DNA of 5,684 nt from Desulfobulbus sp. (GTDB lineage: Bacteria; Desulfobacterota; Desulfobulbia; Desulfobulbales; Desulfobulbaceae), in NCBI GenBank assembly GCA_030600525.1, contig JAUVLX010000238.1, positions 1-5,684 on the forward strand, in the 5' to 3' direction. The position numbers and the translations under genes were made by a program. This document shows, one piece after another, positions 1-5,684 of the stretch; within the stretch, counting starts at the first letter, position 1, and every line of letters starts with the position of its first letter. The notes below the pieces were generated by a model that made no database searches, had not been told where the DNA came from, and saw only the letters and a program-made list of their open reading frames with translations.

Positions 1-86
1 TGTTCCCTCTTCCCTGATTCATAAAGCGCCCGCAGAATGCAGCGCCCTATTCTCCCATATCCATTAATAGCAATGCGAATACTCAT
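1..86 (-). CDS. Glyceraldehyde-3-phosphate / erythrose-4-phosphate dehydrogenase family protein, N-terminal end only (partial)
   Basis: Reading the minus strand from ATG at 86-84 gives 28 codons before the window ends. They contain the N-terminal NAD-binding Rossmann signature of type I GAPDH-family enzymes: AINGYGRIGR at residues 6-15, followed by the helix CILRALYESGKRE. The family oxidises a phosphorylated aldose (glyceraldehyde 3-phosphate in glycolysis, or erythrose 4-phosphate in vitamin B6 synthesis) in the cytoplasm, using NAD(P). The stretch RALYESG followed by two basic residues resembles my recollection of E. coli Epd, which favours the erythrose-4-phosphate branch, but 28 residues cannot separate Epd from Gap. 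The start is supported by AGGA (98-101 on this strand) 11 nt upstream, a rather long spacing, and by the motif sitting at the expected distance from the N-terminus. The catalytic cysteine and the rest of the protein lie outside the window. The family call is confident and the subfamily is open. Confidence 0.88.
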   Translation of the reverse strand, partial: MSIRIAINGYGRIGRCILRALYESGKRE

Positions 87-524
87 GAGTGTGTTATTCC
101 TGCAACTTCTAATTACTGATCCAGCTTCTAAACCTACGCCATACCTTATCACAAGGGCAGATACAGCTCATATACAAAAGAAACGGCAATCTTGTTACCC
201 TATAATGGCACTTTTTTCTCTTTTTAAGGACTAATCTGTACAATTTGCCTTTCCTGTGGCCCCAAAAAACCAGAAAACAACAGCCAACCCCACAGCTCAG
301 ATGCAATTACAGCAAAAAGATAGATACACTGATGCTGAAAAATGGCTGCGGAACCTTGGTGAAAAAGACAATAAAGACATTCAGCAGATGGCTGCCTCTG
401 TAGCCAGGCAGGATATTATCGCAGCATTTGTCGTGTGCTTAATTCTGTTTAAAAGGTATATTAGCGTTTACGATTGTTTTTTCGACATCCATTTTACCAT
501 CCATTTAACAGCTTCGACGAATCT
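87..524. other. Intergenic region between the leftward GAPDH-family gene and the small rightward gene
   Basis: About 440 bases without a convincing gene. The minus-strand promoter and leader of the GAPDH-family gene should lie in its left part, but I see no strong -35/-10 pair there. On the plus strand there is a perfect TATAAT at 201-206, without a good -35 hexamer at the usual distance, followed by a T-rich run (211-225). Positions 301-420 have a protein-like composition in one frame and are listed separately as a doubtful small reading frame. Near 387-412, the overlapping inverted repeats TGGCT/AGCCA and CTGCCT/AGGCAG could form competing short hairpins. No tRNA, terminator with a U-tract, or repeat array is visible. 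Confidence 0.5.
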
Positions 525-576
525 ATGCAGATATATCTCTGGCGCCACAGCAACCAATTCTCCAGCTGGTCCATGA
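301..576 (+). CDS. Doubtful small open reading frame, possibly a gene remnant
   Basis: An open frame of 91 codons from ATG at 301; a GTG at 256 would lengthen it. I do not recognise it. Its first ~40 residues look like a charged, helix-forming protein (DRYTDAEKWLRNLGEKDNKD, then QQMAASVARQD). A short hydrophobic stretch (IIAAFVVCLILF) follows. The tail is rich in aromatic residues, Thr and Ser and looks non-coding. There is no Shine-Dalgarno sequence before either start. The last 52 bases overlap the better-supported 80-residue gene in another frame, so the two are unlikely to be both intact. It could be a decayed gene whose end has been lost, a small membrane peptide, or chance. Confidence 0.22.
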   Translation: MQLQQKDRYTDAEKWLRNLGEKDNKDIQQMAASVARQDIIAAFVVCLILFKRYISVYDCFFDIHFTIHLTASTNLCRYISGATATNSPAGP

Positions 577-767
577 TCGACGAACCACAGATTTATAACG
601 ACAGGTATACCAAGGCAGAAGTTGCAGTTATGGCTACTTCCAAGGAGGAAGCCTACCAGTTACTGGCCCAAGACGGTCACTGGAACATGGATGACCTGCA
701 ACGTATCGAGCCAGAAATCATCTCCCTCAACGCATCCCGAATTTTAACCAGCCATATCGTCTTTTAA
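525..767 (+). CDS. Hypothetical protein, 80 residues, small soluble
   Basis: I do not recognise a named family. The translation from ATG at 525 looks like a real globular cytoplasmic protein. It has a beta-like start (MQIYLWRHSN) and an aromatic-rich segment FSSWSMIDEPQIYNDRYTKA at residues 12-31. A strand AEVAVMATS and helix KEEAYQLLAQ (31-49) follow, then a GHWNMDDLQRIEPEII segment (51-66). Reading on in the same frame upstream, an alternative TTG start at 474 would add 17 residues of low-quality sequence, so ATG 525 is preferred. Neither has a recognisable Shine-Dalgarno. There is no signal peptide, membrane segment or metal-binding motif. It ends 178 nt before the transporter operon on the same strand, too far to claim co-transcription, though no clear terminator lies between them. 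The evidence for coding is amino-acid composition and pattern only. Confidence 0.62.
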   Translation: MQIYLWRHSNQFSSWSMIDEPQIYNDRYTKAEVAVMATSKEEAYQLLAQDGHWNMDDLQRIEPEIISLNASRILTSHIVF

Positions 768-945
768 ATCGATATCCCACCAGCTTCCCCCCAAAAAGGG
801 ACAGCCTTGTGATTTATTTATTTTTATGAGGCGCAGGGTAGAGTATATTTTTTGAACCAAAGACCAAAAAACACCTTTGGTGCAAAAACAATCATACTCG
901 CTAACCTTGCCAGTGTAATCAAGCCCGCAACCAAATGGAACTTAT
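768..945 (+). promoter_or_regulatory. AT-rich leader upstream of the transporter operon, with competing inverted repeats
   Basis: This 178-nt gap must hold the operon's promoter unless it is read from upstream. It contains AT-rich tracts (811-827 and 844-853) and an inverted repeat, ACCAAAG (856-862) with CTTTGGT (875-881), separated by 12 nt. The left arm is followed directly by a second ACCAAA (863-868), which can also pair with TTTGGT (876-881), so two alternative hairpins are possible. Possible -10-like hexamers are TATATT at 844-849 and CATACT at 893-898, but neither has a good -35 partner. No T-run follows the hairpin on the plus strand, so it is not a standard terminator. No THI-box or other riboswitch core that I know is visible. 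The role as operator or leader structure is inferred. Confidence 0.35.
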
Positions 946-2175
946 ATGAAACAGACATTGCAGCTCGTTTTGCTCCTGTTACTTATTTCCCTCACCTGTC
1001 AGGTGACCAACAGCCAGGCAATTGACCTGCAAAAGGCATCCTGGCAAGAAATTGTTCAGGCAGCGGACGGACAAACCGTTGACTGGTATATGTGGGGCGG
1101 TTTTCCGGCAGTAAACACGTATGTTAATAACTATGTTGCCACCCAGTTAAAGGCAAAATATAACATCACCCTCCGTCAGGTACCGGTCAAGGACATTGCC
1201 GAGGTGGTCAGTAAACTGGTGGTTGAAAAACAGGCCGGAAAAACATCAGGCGGCAACGTGGACCTGATGTGGATTAATGGAGAGAACTTTCGCACCTGCA
1301 AACGTCACGACCTGCTCTTTGGCCCCTTTGCCGACAAACTGCCAAATCAGCGTTTTGTAGACTGGGGCAAGCCGTCTGTTTATAACGATTTCGGCACTCC
1401 TGTAGATGGGATGGAGTCCCCTTGGGGCAGTGCCCAGATGGTGATGATCTATGATACCGCCAGGACCCCTGAACCCCCAAAATCCATGGCACAACTTATC
1501 GATTGGATACGGCAGCATCCTGGTAGATTTGCCTATCCTGCGCCCCCTGATTTTACAGGTTCAGTTTTTGTGCGCCATGTCTTTTATCATCATTCCGAGG
1601 ACGTTAATCTCTGGCAGGGCGAGTACGAGCAAAAGCAATTTGAAAAGGCAGCCAGCGACACCTACAACCTGCTCACCGAACTGAAACCGGCTTTATGGCG
1701 ACAGGGAACGACCTACCCCCAATCACCGGTCAGAATGAACACTCTTTTTGCCGATGGAGAAATTGATTTTTCCTTTTCCTATCACCAGGCAGAGGCTTCA
1801 CGCAATATCCAGGACGGTCTTTTTCCGCCTACAGTCAGGTCATTTGTCTTTAATGAAGGCACCATCTCCAATACCCATTTTGTCGCCATTCCTTACAATG
1901 CATCTGATAAGGCGGCAGCCATGGTTGCTGCAAATTTCCTGCTCTCTGCTGAGGCACAAATGGAAAAAGCAAAACCAAACGTATGGGGTGATTTCCCAGC
2001 CCTTGACATCTCCCGCTTGCCCATGAACCAGCAACAACAGTTTATTGACCTGCCGCGTGGCCCAGCGACACTTTCCAACCAGGAACTTCAAGCACATCAG
2101 CTGCCGGAACCTCCGAGCGACATCCTTATCCAACTTGAAAAAGGCTGGGAGCAGCATGTCCTCAAAGGACGCTGA
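946..2175 (+). CDS. ynjB: ABC transporter periplasmic substrate-binding protein, YnjB family
   Basis: A 409-residue secreted binding protein, the periplasmic solute receptor of the import system encoded with the next three genes. Residues 1-25 form a Sec signal peptide: basic KQ start, a long Leu/Ile core (7-16), and an SQA cleavage site before I26. Cys18 is not in a good lipobox, so a soluble periplasmic protein is more likely than a lipoprotein. The mature part has an extracellular solute-binding fold with YnjB-type motifs: WYMWGGFPAVN (48-58), DLMWINGENF (106-115), ESPWGSAQM (157-165), RFAYPAPPDFTGSVFVRH (194-211) and DFPALD (349-354). Length is close to that of E. coli YnjB. The start is supported by GGAA at 937-940, five nt upstream. 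The stop overlaps the next start by one nt. The substrate is not known; a thiamine-related role has been suggested for the E. coli system, but nothing here confirms it. Confidence 0.88.
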   Translation: MKQTLQLVLLLLLISLTCQVTNSQAIDLQKASWQEIVQAADGQTVDWYMWGGFPAVNTYVNNYVATQLKAKYNITLRQVPVKDIAEVVSKLVVEKQAGKTSGGNVDLMWINGENFRTCKRHDLLFGPFADKLPNQRFVDWGKPSVYNDFGTPVDGMESPWGSAQMVMIYDTARTPEPPKSMAQLIDWIRQHPGRFAYPAPPDFTGSVFVRHVFYHHSEDVNLWQGEYEQKQFEKAASDTYNLLTELKPALWRQGTTYPQSPVRMNTLFADGEIDFSFSYHQAEASRNIQDGLFPPTVRSFVFNEGTISNTHFVAIPYNASDKAAAMVAANFLLSAEAQMEKAKPNVWGDFPALDISRLPMNQQQQFIDLPRGPATLSNQELQAHQLPEPPSDILIQLEKGWEQHVLKGR

Positions 2176-3089
2176 TGTTTTCCCCTGTTGCTGAGGATGA
2201 AACACGTACCCGCACCATTGAGACAGGACATTTACTGCTCCTGCTCACCCCGGCACTACTCATCATTCTTGTGCTCTTTGGTGGCGGGTTACTGCTCGGT
2301 ACCCTGCAGGCTCTTAGCAGTCAGCCGTTCACAGAAAAAAATGCCCTAACCTTTGCCCATTTTACAGCAGTGTTGGCTGACCCGGACTTTGCTACAAGTT
2401 TTGCATTGACCCTGTACATTGCAACCGTCTCCACTCTGGTTGCAGTTATTGCCAGTGTTGTTGTGGCCATATCACTGGTTCGTTGTAGCGCTGGAAACCG
2501 GGTACTCAACTTCTTTCTTCAAATTCCGCTCACCGTCCCCCATCTGGTCATTGCTATATCTCTTCTCCTTCTCCTCGCTCCGACGGGTATACTCTCCCGC
2601 CTGTGTTCGTTTTTGGGCATCAGTAAAGGAGCAGCCTCCTTTCCCCTGCTGGTAAACGATCCCTACGCGATTGGCATTTTATTGACCTATATCTGGAAAG
2701 AGATACCCTTTATCACCTTCATGATCCTGGCGGTCTTAAAAAACAGCGGCAACGAATTGAACGAGGTGGGGCGTACCCTCAGAGCAAATTCCTGGCAGCG
2801 ATTTCGCCATATCACCCTACCGTTGATCGCCCCTAGCCTCGGTGCGGCTGGCTTCATAGTCTTTGCCTTTACCTTTGGTGCCTTTGAAGTACCTTACCTG
2901 CTGGGCAGAACCTATCCCATGGTTCTGCCGGTGTGGGCGTATAAAAATTACACAGATATCGACCTGATGGCTCGCCCGGAAGGCATTGCCATTGGCCTGA
3001 TCATCGCTGCAATTGCTACCTGTTCGCTCCTGCTTTCCCAGGGACTGATGCAACTCGCCCGTAGACAGAGAGAGTACCCTGGTGAATAA
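2175..3089 (+). CDS. ABC transporter permease (first of two), YnjC N-terminal-half type
   Basis: A 304-residue inner-membrane permease of the binding-protein-dependent transport family (BPD_transp_1 type). Hydrophobic segments lie at about 19-44, 73-102, 112-136, 164-188, 220-245 and 270-293, giving the usual six helices. The cytoplasmic EAA loop that docks on the ATPase is visible at about 194-218 (ELNEVGRTLRANSWQRF, then ITLPLI), with the invariant Gly at 199. The motif QIPLTVPHLV (116-125) is typical of the core. ATG overlaps the binding-protein stop (TGATG), and AAAGGA at 2164-2169 sits five nt upstream, so translation is likely coupled. In E. coli YnjC two such permease units are joined in one protein of about 510 residues. 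Here the first unit is a separate gene, and its partner begins before this one ends. The two should form a heterodimeric channel. Confidence 0.9.
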   Translation: MFSPVAEDETRTRTIETGHLLLLLTPALLIILVLFGGGLLLGTLQALSSQPFTEKNALTFAHFTAVLADPDFATSFALTLYIATVSTLVAVIASVVVAISLVRCSAGNRVLNFFLQIPLTVPHLVIAISLLLLLAPTGILSRLCSFLGISKGAASFPLLVNDPYAIGILLTYIWKEIPFITFMILAVLKNSGNELNEVGRTLRANSWQRFRHITLPLIAPSLGAAGFIVFAFTFGAFEVPYLLGRTYPMVLPVWAYKNYTDIDLMARPEGIAIGLIIAAIATCSLLLSQGLMQLARRQREYPGE

Positions 3090-3873
3090 ACGCTCCGTTC
3101 TCATCGGATTAGGTATTATAGTAGCGGTCGTCATCCCCTTCCTGCCGCTCTTGCTGTGGTCAGTAAGCGACCAATGGTTTTACCCGGCCTTACTGCCACA
3201 ACAATTCGGGCTCCGTGGCTGGCAGTATATCATGACAACCGCAGGGCAACAGATAACGGAGGGACTCGTCCAAAGCACATCTCTGGCTCTTGTCACCACC
3301 TGCTGTTCTCTGTTAGTGGCTCTCCCCGCAGCAAGGGCATTAGGCCTCTATTCGTTTCCCGGCAAGAAACTGATTGGCCTGTTCCTGCTGCTGCCGATCA
3401 TTGTTCCGCCTCTTTGTGTCTCCATGGGCTATCATCTCTGGTTCATCCGGATTGGCCTGGCCGAGACCTTTGCCGGAGTGGTCATGGCCCACCTGACGTT
3501 CTGCCTGCCCTATACAATTTTTGTTCTCTGGGGCGTATTCACTGATTATAATCCTGACTTTGAGTACCAGGCCCGTTCACTGGGAGCCTCACCCATACAA
3601 GTCCTTATCAACGTTACCCTACCCATGATTTTACCGGGAATATGTATTGCTGCCCTGTTTTCCTTTCTCCTTTCCTGGTCGCAGTACCTTTCCACGCTCA
3701 TCATTGGCGGTGGCCGTCTGTTGACACTGCCAATCCTGCTCTTTGCCCTCATGGACAGCGGGGACCGCCCAGTTGCTGCTGCGGTGAGCTTGGTCTTTGT
3801 CATTCCTGCCCTGTTCGCCCTTGTGGCTAATGCCCACTTCTTGGGCAGACAAGGGATGACGGGAGTTCGCTAA
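3082..3873 (+). CDS. ABC transporter permease (second of two), YnjC C-terminal-half type
   Basis: A 263-residue inner-membrane permease and presumed partner of the preceding one. A first hydrophobic segment at about 7-27 anchors the N-terminus. Further segments lie near 63-88, 96-117, 129-151, 183-209 and 229-250. The EAA loop is clear at about 161-186 (EYQARSLGASPIQVLI, then VTLPMILPG), with Glu161, Ala164 and Gly168 in the expected spacing. LPIIVPPL (104-111) parallels the core motif of the first permease. The start is GTG at 3082, eight nt inside the previous gene, preceded by the purine run AGAGAGAG (3067-3074) seven nt away. This is a weak ribosome site, so coupling to the upstream gene is likely. 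The stop TAA overlaps the ATPase start. With the first permease it would form the translocation pathway for the solute delivered by the YnjB-type protein. Confidence 0.9.
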   Translation: MNKRSVLIGLGIIVAVVIPFLPLLLWSVSDQWFYPALLPQQFGLRGWQYIMTTAGQQITEGLVQSTSLALVTTCCSLLVALPAARALGLYSFPGKKLIGLFLLLPIIVPPLCVSMGYHLWFIRIGLAETFAGVVMAHLTFCLPYTIFVLWGVFTDYNPDFEYQARSLGASPIQVLINVTLPMILPGICIAALFSFLLSWSQYLSTLIIGGGRLLTLPILLFALMDSGDRPVAAAVSLVFVIPALFALVANAHFLGRQGMTGVR

Positions 3874-4892
3874 TGGAACAACTTATCCTTGATAACATTT
3901 CTGCAGGATACAGGGACCAGCCAATTATCAGAGAACTCTCCCTGGCTGTAAAAGAAGGGGAGATGGTTGCCATTCTTGGCCCCAGCGGCGAAGGGAAGAC
4001 CACCATCCTTAAAACAATTGCCGGCCTGCTTCCCCCCCTCAAAGGTCACATTCACATCAACGGCATGGTGGTAAACAGTACTGCAGCTGAAAAAAGGGAT
4101 GTGGTGCTTGTTTTTCAAAAACCACTCCTGTTTCCTTTTCTCAATGTACGGGACAACATAGGATTTGGCCTTCGTATGCAGGGCATACGCGGCAAACAGG
4201 CTGCAAGACAGATTGCAAAGATGGTAGAGCTTACCGGGTTGAAAGACCTTGAACGGCGAAAAGTGCATCAGCTTTCCGGAGGGCAGCAACAGCGGGTTGC
4301 TCTTGCCAGGGGATTGGTGCTACGGCCTTCGATCCTGCTCCTGGACGAACCGCTTTCAAACTTGGATGCGGATCTTCGTCACCAGATGCGCGAGTTAATC
4401 CAGCACATTCGTCAACAAACCGGAGTTACCACCTTGTTTGTTACCCATGACCAGAGTGAAGCGCTCATGCTCAGTGATCGGATAGCGCTCCTGCTTCAGG
4501 GCAGCCTCCGCCAGCTCGGCACTCCCCATGAGCTGTTTTATCAACCACAGGACACCGAGGTCGCTTCCTTTTTCGGCTGCCCCAACCTGCTCAAAGGAAA
4601 CATCCACAACAATATATTTTCGTCCGCCCAGATACACATTCCGGTTGTATCTGCAAACCGCAGCCAGTGTACGGCAGTTATCCGCCCGGAACAAATCGAC
4701 CTGACACGGGCACCCCAGCCAAAAGGCACTGAGGGCACCATCACGTCCGTCAGCTTTGAGGGGATCTACACCCGGCTGGCAATTGAAACGGCATCCTGTG
4801 AAATTACGACTCTCTCCAACAGCAATCAGTACAACATCGGTGAGCTGGTATACCTTTCCATTCCATCATCTGCGGTGCATATTATTCCATAA
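3873..4892 (+). CDS. ABC transporter ATP-binding protein with C-terminal TOBE-like domain
   Basis: A 339-residue cytoplasmic ATPase that would dimerise and drive the two permeases. All nucleotide-binding motifs are present: Walker A GPSGEGKTT (36-44, Lys42), Q-loop Gln82 in VFQKPLLFP, signature LSGGQQQR (134-141), Walker B ILLLDEP (154-160, catalytic Glu159), D-loop SNLD (162-165) and switch His192 in FVTHDQSEAL. Residues ~215-262 continue as in CysA/PotA/FbpC-type importers (GTPHELFYQPQ, then ASFFGCPNLLKG). Residues ~265-337 form a TOBE-like beta domain (AVIRPEQIDL, then GTITSVSFEGIYTRLAIE). E. coli YnjD is a short protein of about 217 residues without this part, so the ATPase differs in architecture although the binding protein is YnjB-like. 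ATG overlaps the previous stop (TAATG), with GGGAG at 3861-3865 seven nt upstream. The Walker A residue before GKTT is Glu, less usual than Ser, Cys or Ala. Confidence 0.93.
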   Translation: MEQLILDNISAGYRDQPIIRELSLAVKEGEMVAILGPSGEGKTTILKTIAGLLPPLKGHIHINGMVVNSTAAEKRDVVLVFQKPLLFPFLNVRDNIGFGLRMQGIRGKQAARQIAKMVELTGLKDLERRKVHQLSGGQQQRVALARGLVLRPSILLLDEPLSNLDADLRHQMRELIQHIRQQTGVTTLFVTHDQSEALMLSDRIALLLQGSLRQLGTPHELFYQPQDTEVASFFGCPNLLKGNIHNNIFSSAQIHIPVVSANRSQCTAVIRPEQIDLTRAPQPKGTEGTITSVSFEGIYTRLAIETASCEITTLSNSNQYNIGELVYLSIPSSAVHIIP

Positions 4893-4988
4893 ACACAAAA
4901 CAAAGCTGCTGCCGACGGATAACAAAAGAGATCTTAGTGGCACTTATGATCGAAAGAAAGATTCGAAACAATCAGTTTTATTCTATTC
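4893..4988. other. Short gap between convergent genes, no clear terminator
   Basis: The transporter operon (plus strand) and the flavoprotein gene (minus strand) end 96 nt apart and face each other. A shared terminator would be expected here. The best inverted repeat is TCGAA (4950-4954) with TTCGA (4962-4966). It is only 5 bp and AT-rich, and is followed by a short AGTTTTA at 4974-4980. That is too weak to call a terminator on either strand. Confidence 0.4.
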
Positions 4989-5684
4989 TCAGAGGCTTAG
5001 CACATACTTTTCAACAGCCTTAATAGCATCAGCGGCCGAACTCGTAATACCACCTGTATAGCCTGCACCTTCACCAATCGGATATAAATTTTTCACATTT
5101 TCCGATTCATACTGTTTGTTGCGCGTAATGCGAACAGGAGATGAAGTACGGGTTTCTGCACCGATTAATATCGCCTGATCAGACACAAACAAGGGAACAT
5201 CTTCTTTCCATTTCGTGAACGCTGCTACCAATTCATTAGCCACGAACTCCGGGACAACCTCTCTCATATCAGCAGCAACAACACCCATCTTACAGGAAGT
5301 CTCACGTAAGCCAGCAGAACGGGTCTCACCTAAAAATTCCATCAAATTCTGTGCAGGTGATTCCCACCTCCCGCCACCTGCCCTAAAAGCGTTTTGCTCA
5401 ATTTTTTTCTGGAACTCCAAACCTGCCAAAGGACTGGTTGAGGGATAATCATCAGTATGACAACTGACGACCAACGCTGCATTTGAAAACGGTGATGACC
5501 TGTGCGAATAACTCATGCCGTTTACTACCATCATGCCGTGATCGGATGAGGCATTGACGACCTCTCCTCCCGGACACATGCAGAATGTATACACCCCTCT
5601 ACGGATTTTTCGATTGGTATAATTCAAAGAATAGGTGGCAGCCCCTATTCCTTTATAATTCTTATATTTGGCCCCATATCGCAT
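4989..5684 (-). CDS. FAD-dependent dehydrogenase (COG2509 type), C-terminal part, partial
   Basis: The frame is open to the right edge on the minus strand, and the Met codon at the edge is almost certainly internal. Family members are about 500-550 residues, so the 231 residues seen are the C-terminal portion. Recognisable features, numbered within this fragment, are TFCMCPGGEVVNA (33-45), PLAGLEFQKKIE (85-96), GAETRTSSPVRI (175-186) and the C-terminal flavin-contacting segment LYPIGEGAGYTGGITSSAADAI, which starts at 200. The last resembles the end of other NAD(P)/FAD-dependent oxidoreductases. The family is predicted to be cytoplasmic and its physiological substrate is unknown to me. The N-terminal dinucleotide-binding motif is outside the window. 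The stop is TGA at 4991-4989. The gene is convergent with the transporter operon and has no visible functional link to it. Confidence 0.9.
   Translation of the reverse strand: MRYGAKYKNYKGIGAATYSLNYTNRKIRRGVYTFCMCPGGEVVNASSDHGMMVVNGMSYSHRSSPFSNAALVVSCHTDDYPSTSPLAGLEFQKKIEQNAFRAGGGRWESPAQNLMEFLGETRSAGLRETSCKMGVVAADMREVVPEFVANELVAAFTKWKEDVPLFVSDQAILIGAETRTSSPVRITRNKQYESENVKNLYPIGEGAGYTGGITSSAADAIKAVEKYVLSL

Noticed and set aside
37..234. Plus-strand open frame of 65 codons starting at ATG 37
   Set aside because: It overlaps the start of the GAPDH-family gene on the other strand, its product has no protein-like pattern, and it lacks a ribosome site.
109..306. Minus-strand open frame of 65 codons just upstream of the GAPDH-family gene
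   Set aside because: It is rich in Cys, Arg and Phe with no domain-like pattern, lacks a Shine-Dalgarno, and lies where the promoter and leader of the GAPDH-family gene should be.
788..800. CCCCCCAAAAAGGG as a terminator for the 80-residue gene
   Set aside because: The stem is only 3-4 bp and no U-tract follows immediately; the T-rich run begins later and is interrupted.
996..1001. Lipobox around Cys18 of the binding protein, making it a lipoprotein
   Set aside because: The residues before Cys18 (S-L-T) do not fit the usual lipobox, whereas SQA before I26 is a good type I signal peptidase site.
1246..1518. Long antisense frames inside the binding-protein gene, and similar ones in the permease and ATPase genes
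   Set aside because: They are shadows of strongly supported genes; their translations show no domain motifs and have compositions typical of off-frame reading.
4950..4980. TCGAA/TTCGA inverted repeat as a shared terminator between convergent genes
   Set aside because: A 5-bp AT-rich stem with a 7-nt loop and only a four-T run is too weak to call.
5682..5684. ATG at the right edge as the true start of the flavoprotein gene
   Set aside because: The fragment is well under half the family length and lacks the N-terminal nucleotide-binding motif, so this Met is internal and the gene continues beyond the window.

Overview
The window looks like ordinary chromosomal DNA from a Gram-negative bacterium, probably a proteobacterium or a relative such as Desulfobacterota. 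The pointers are a periplasmic solute-binding protein with a Sec signal peptide, a binding-protein-dependent ABC import operon of the YnjBCD type, and a large FAD-dependent dehydrogenase of the COG2509 kind. Base composition is moderate. The species cannot be named from the sequence.

Layout: (1) Positions 1-86, minus strand, hold the first 28 codons of a type I glyceraldehyde-3-phosphate / erythrose-4-phosphate dehydrogenase family gene that runs off the left edge. It was found by translating the edge on the minus strand. (2) Positions 87-524 are mostly non-coding. They hold one doubtful small plus-strand reading frame (301-576). (3) Positions 525-767 encode an unidentified 80-residue soluble protein that looks genuinely coding. 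(4) Positions 768-945 are an AT-rich leader with a 7-bp inverted repeat and a competing hairpin. (5) Positions 946-4892 are a tight four-gene plus-strand operon: periplasmic binding protein (YnjB family), two separate permeases, and an ATPase with a C-terminal TOBE-like extension. All three junctions overlap (1, 8 and 1 nt), so translation is probably coupled. (6) Positions 4893-4988 are a short gap between convergent genes. (7) Positions 4989-5684, minus strand, are the C-terminal 231 residues of the COG2509-type flavoprotein, whose N-terminal part lies beyond the right edge.

How the genes work together: the binding protein would capture a solute in the periplasm, the two six-helix-type permeases form the inner-membrane channel, and a dimer of the ATPase powers import. 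The substrate is unknown. E. coli YnjBCD is itself only tentatively assigned (thiamine-related transport has been suggested), and no THI-box (TPP riboswitch) is visible here. Compared with the E. coli system, the permease is two genes rather than one fused gene, and the ATPase is much longer. The flanking enzyme genes are on the opposite strand and show no evident link to the transporter.

I found no mobile element, CRISPR array, tRNA, rRNA or clearly new multi-gene system. The points most worth following up are the unusual architecture of this transporter, the 80-residue orphan protein and the hairpin-rich operon leader.
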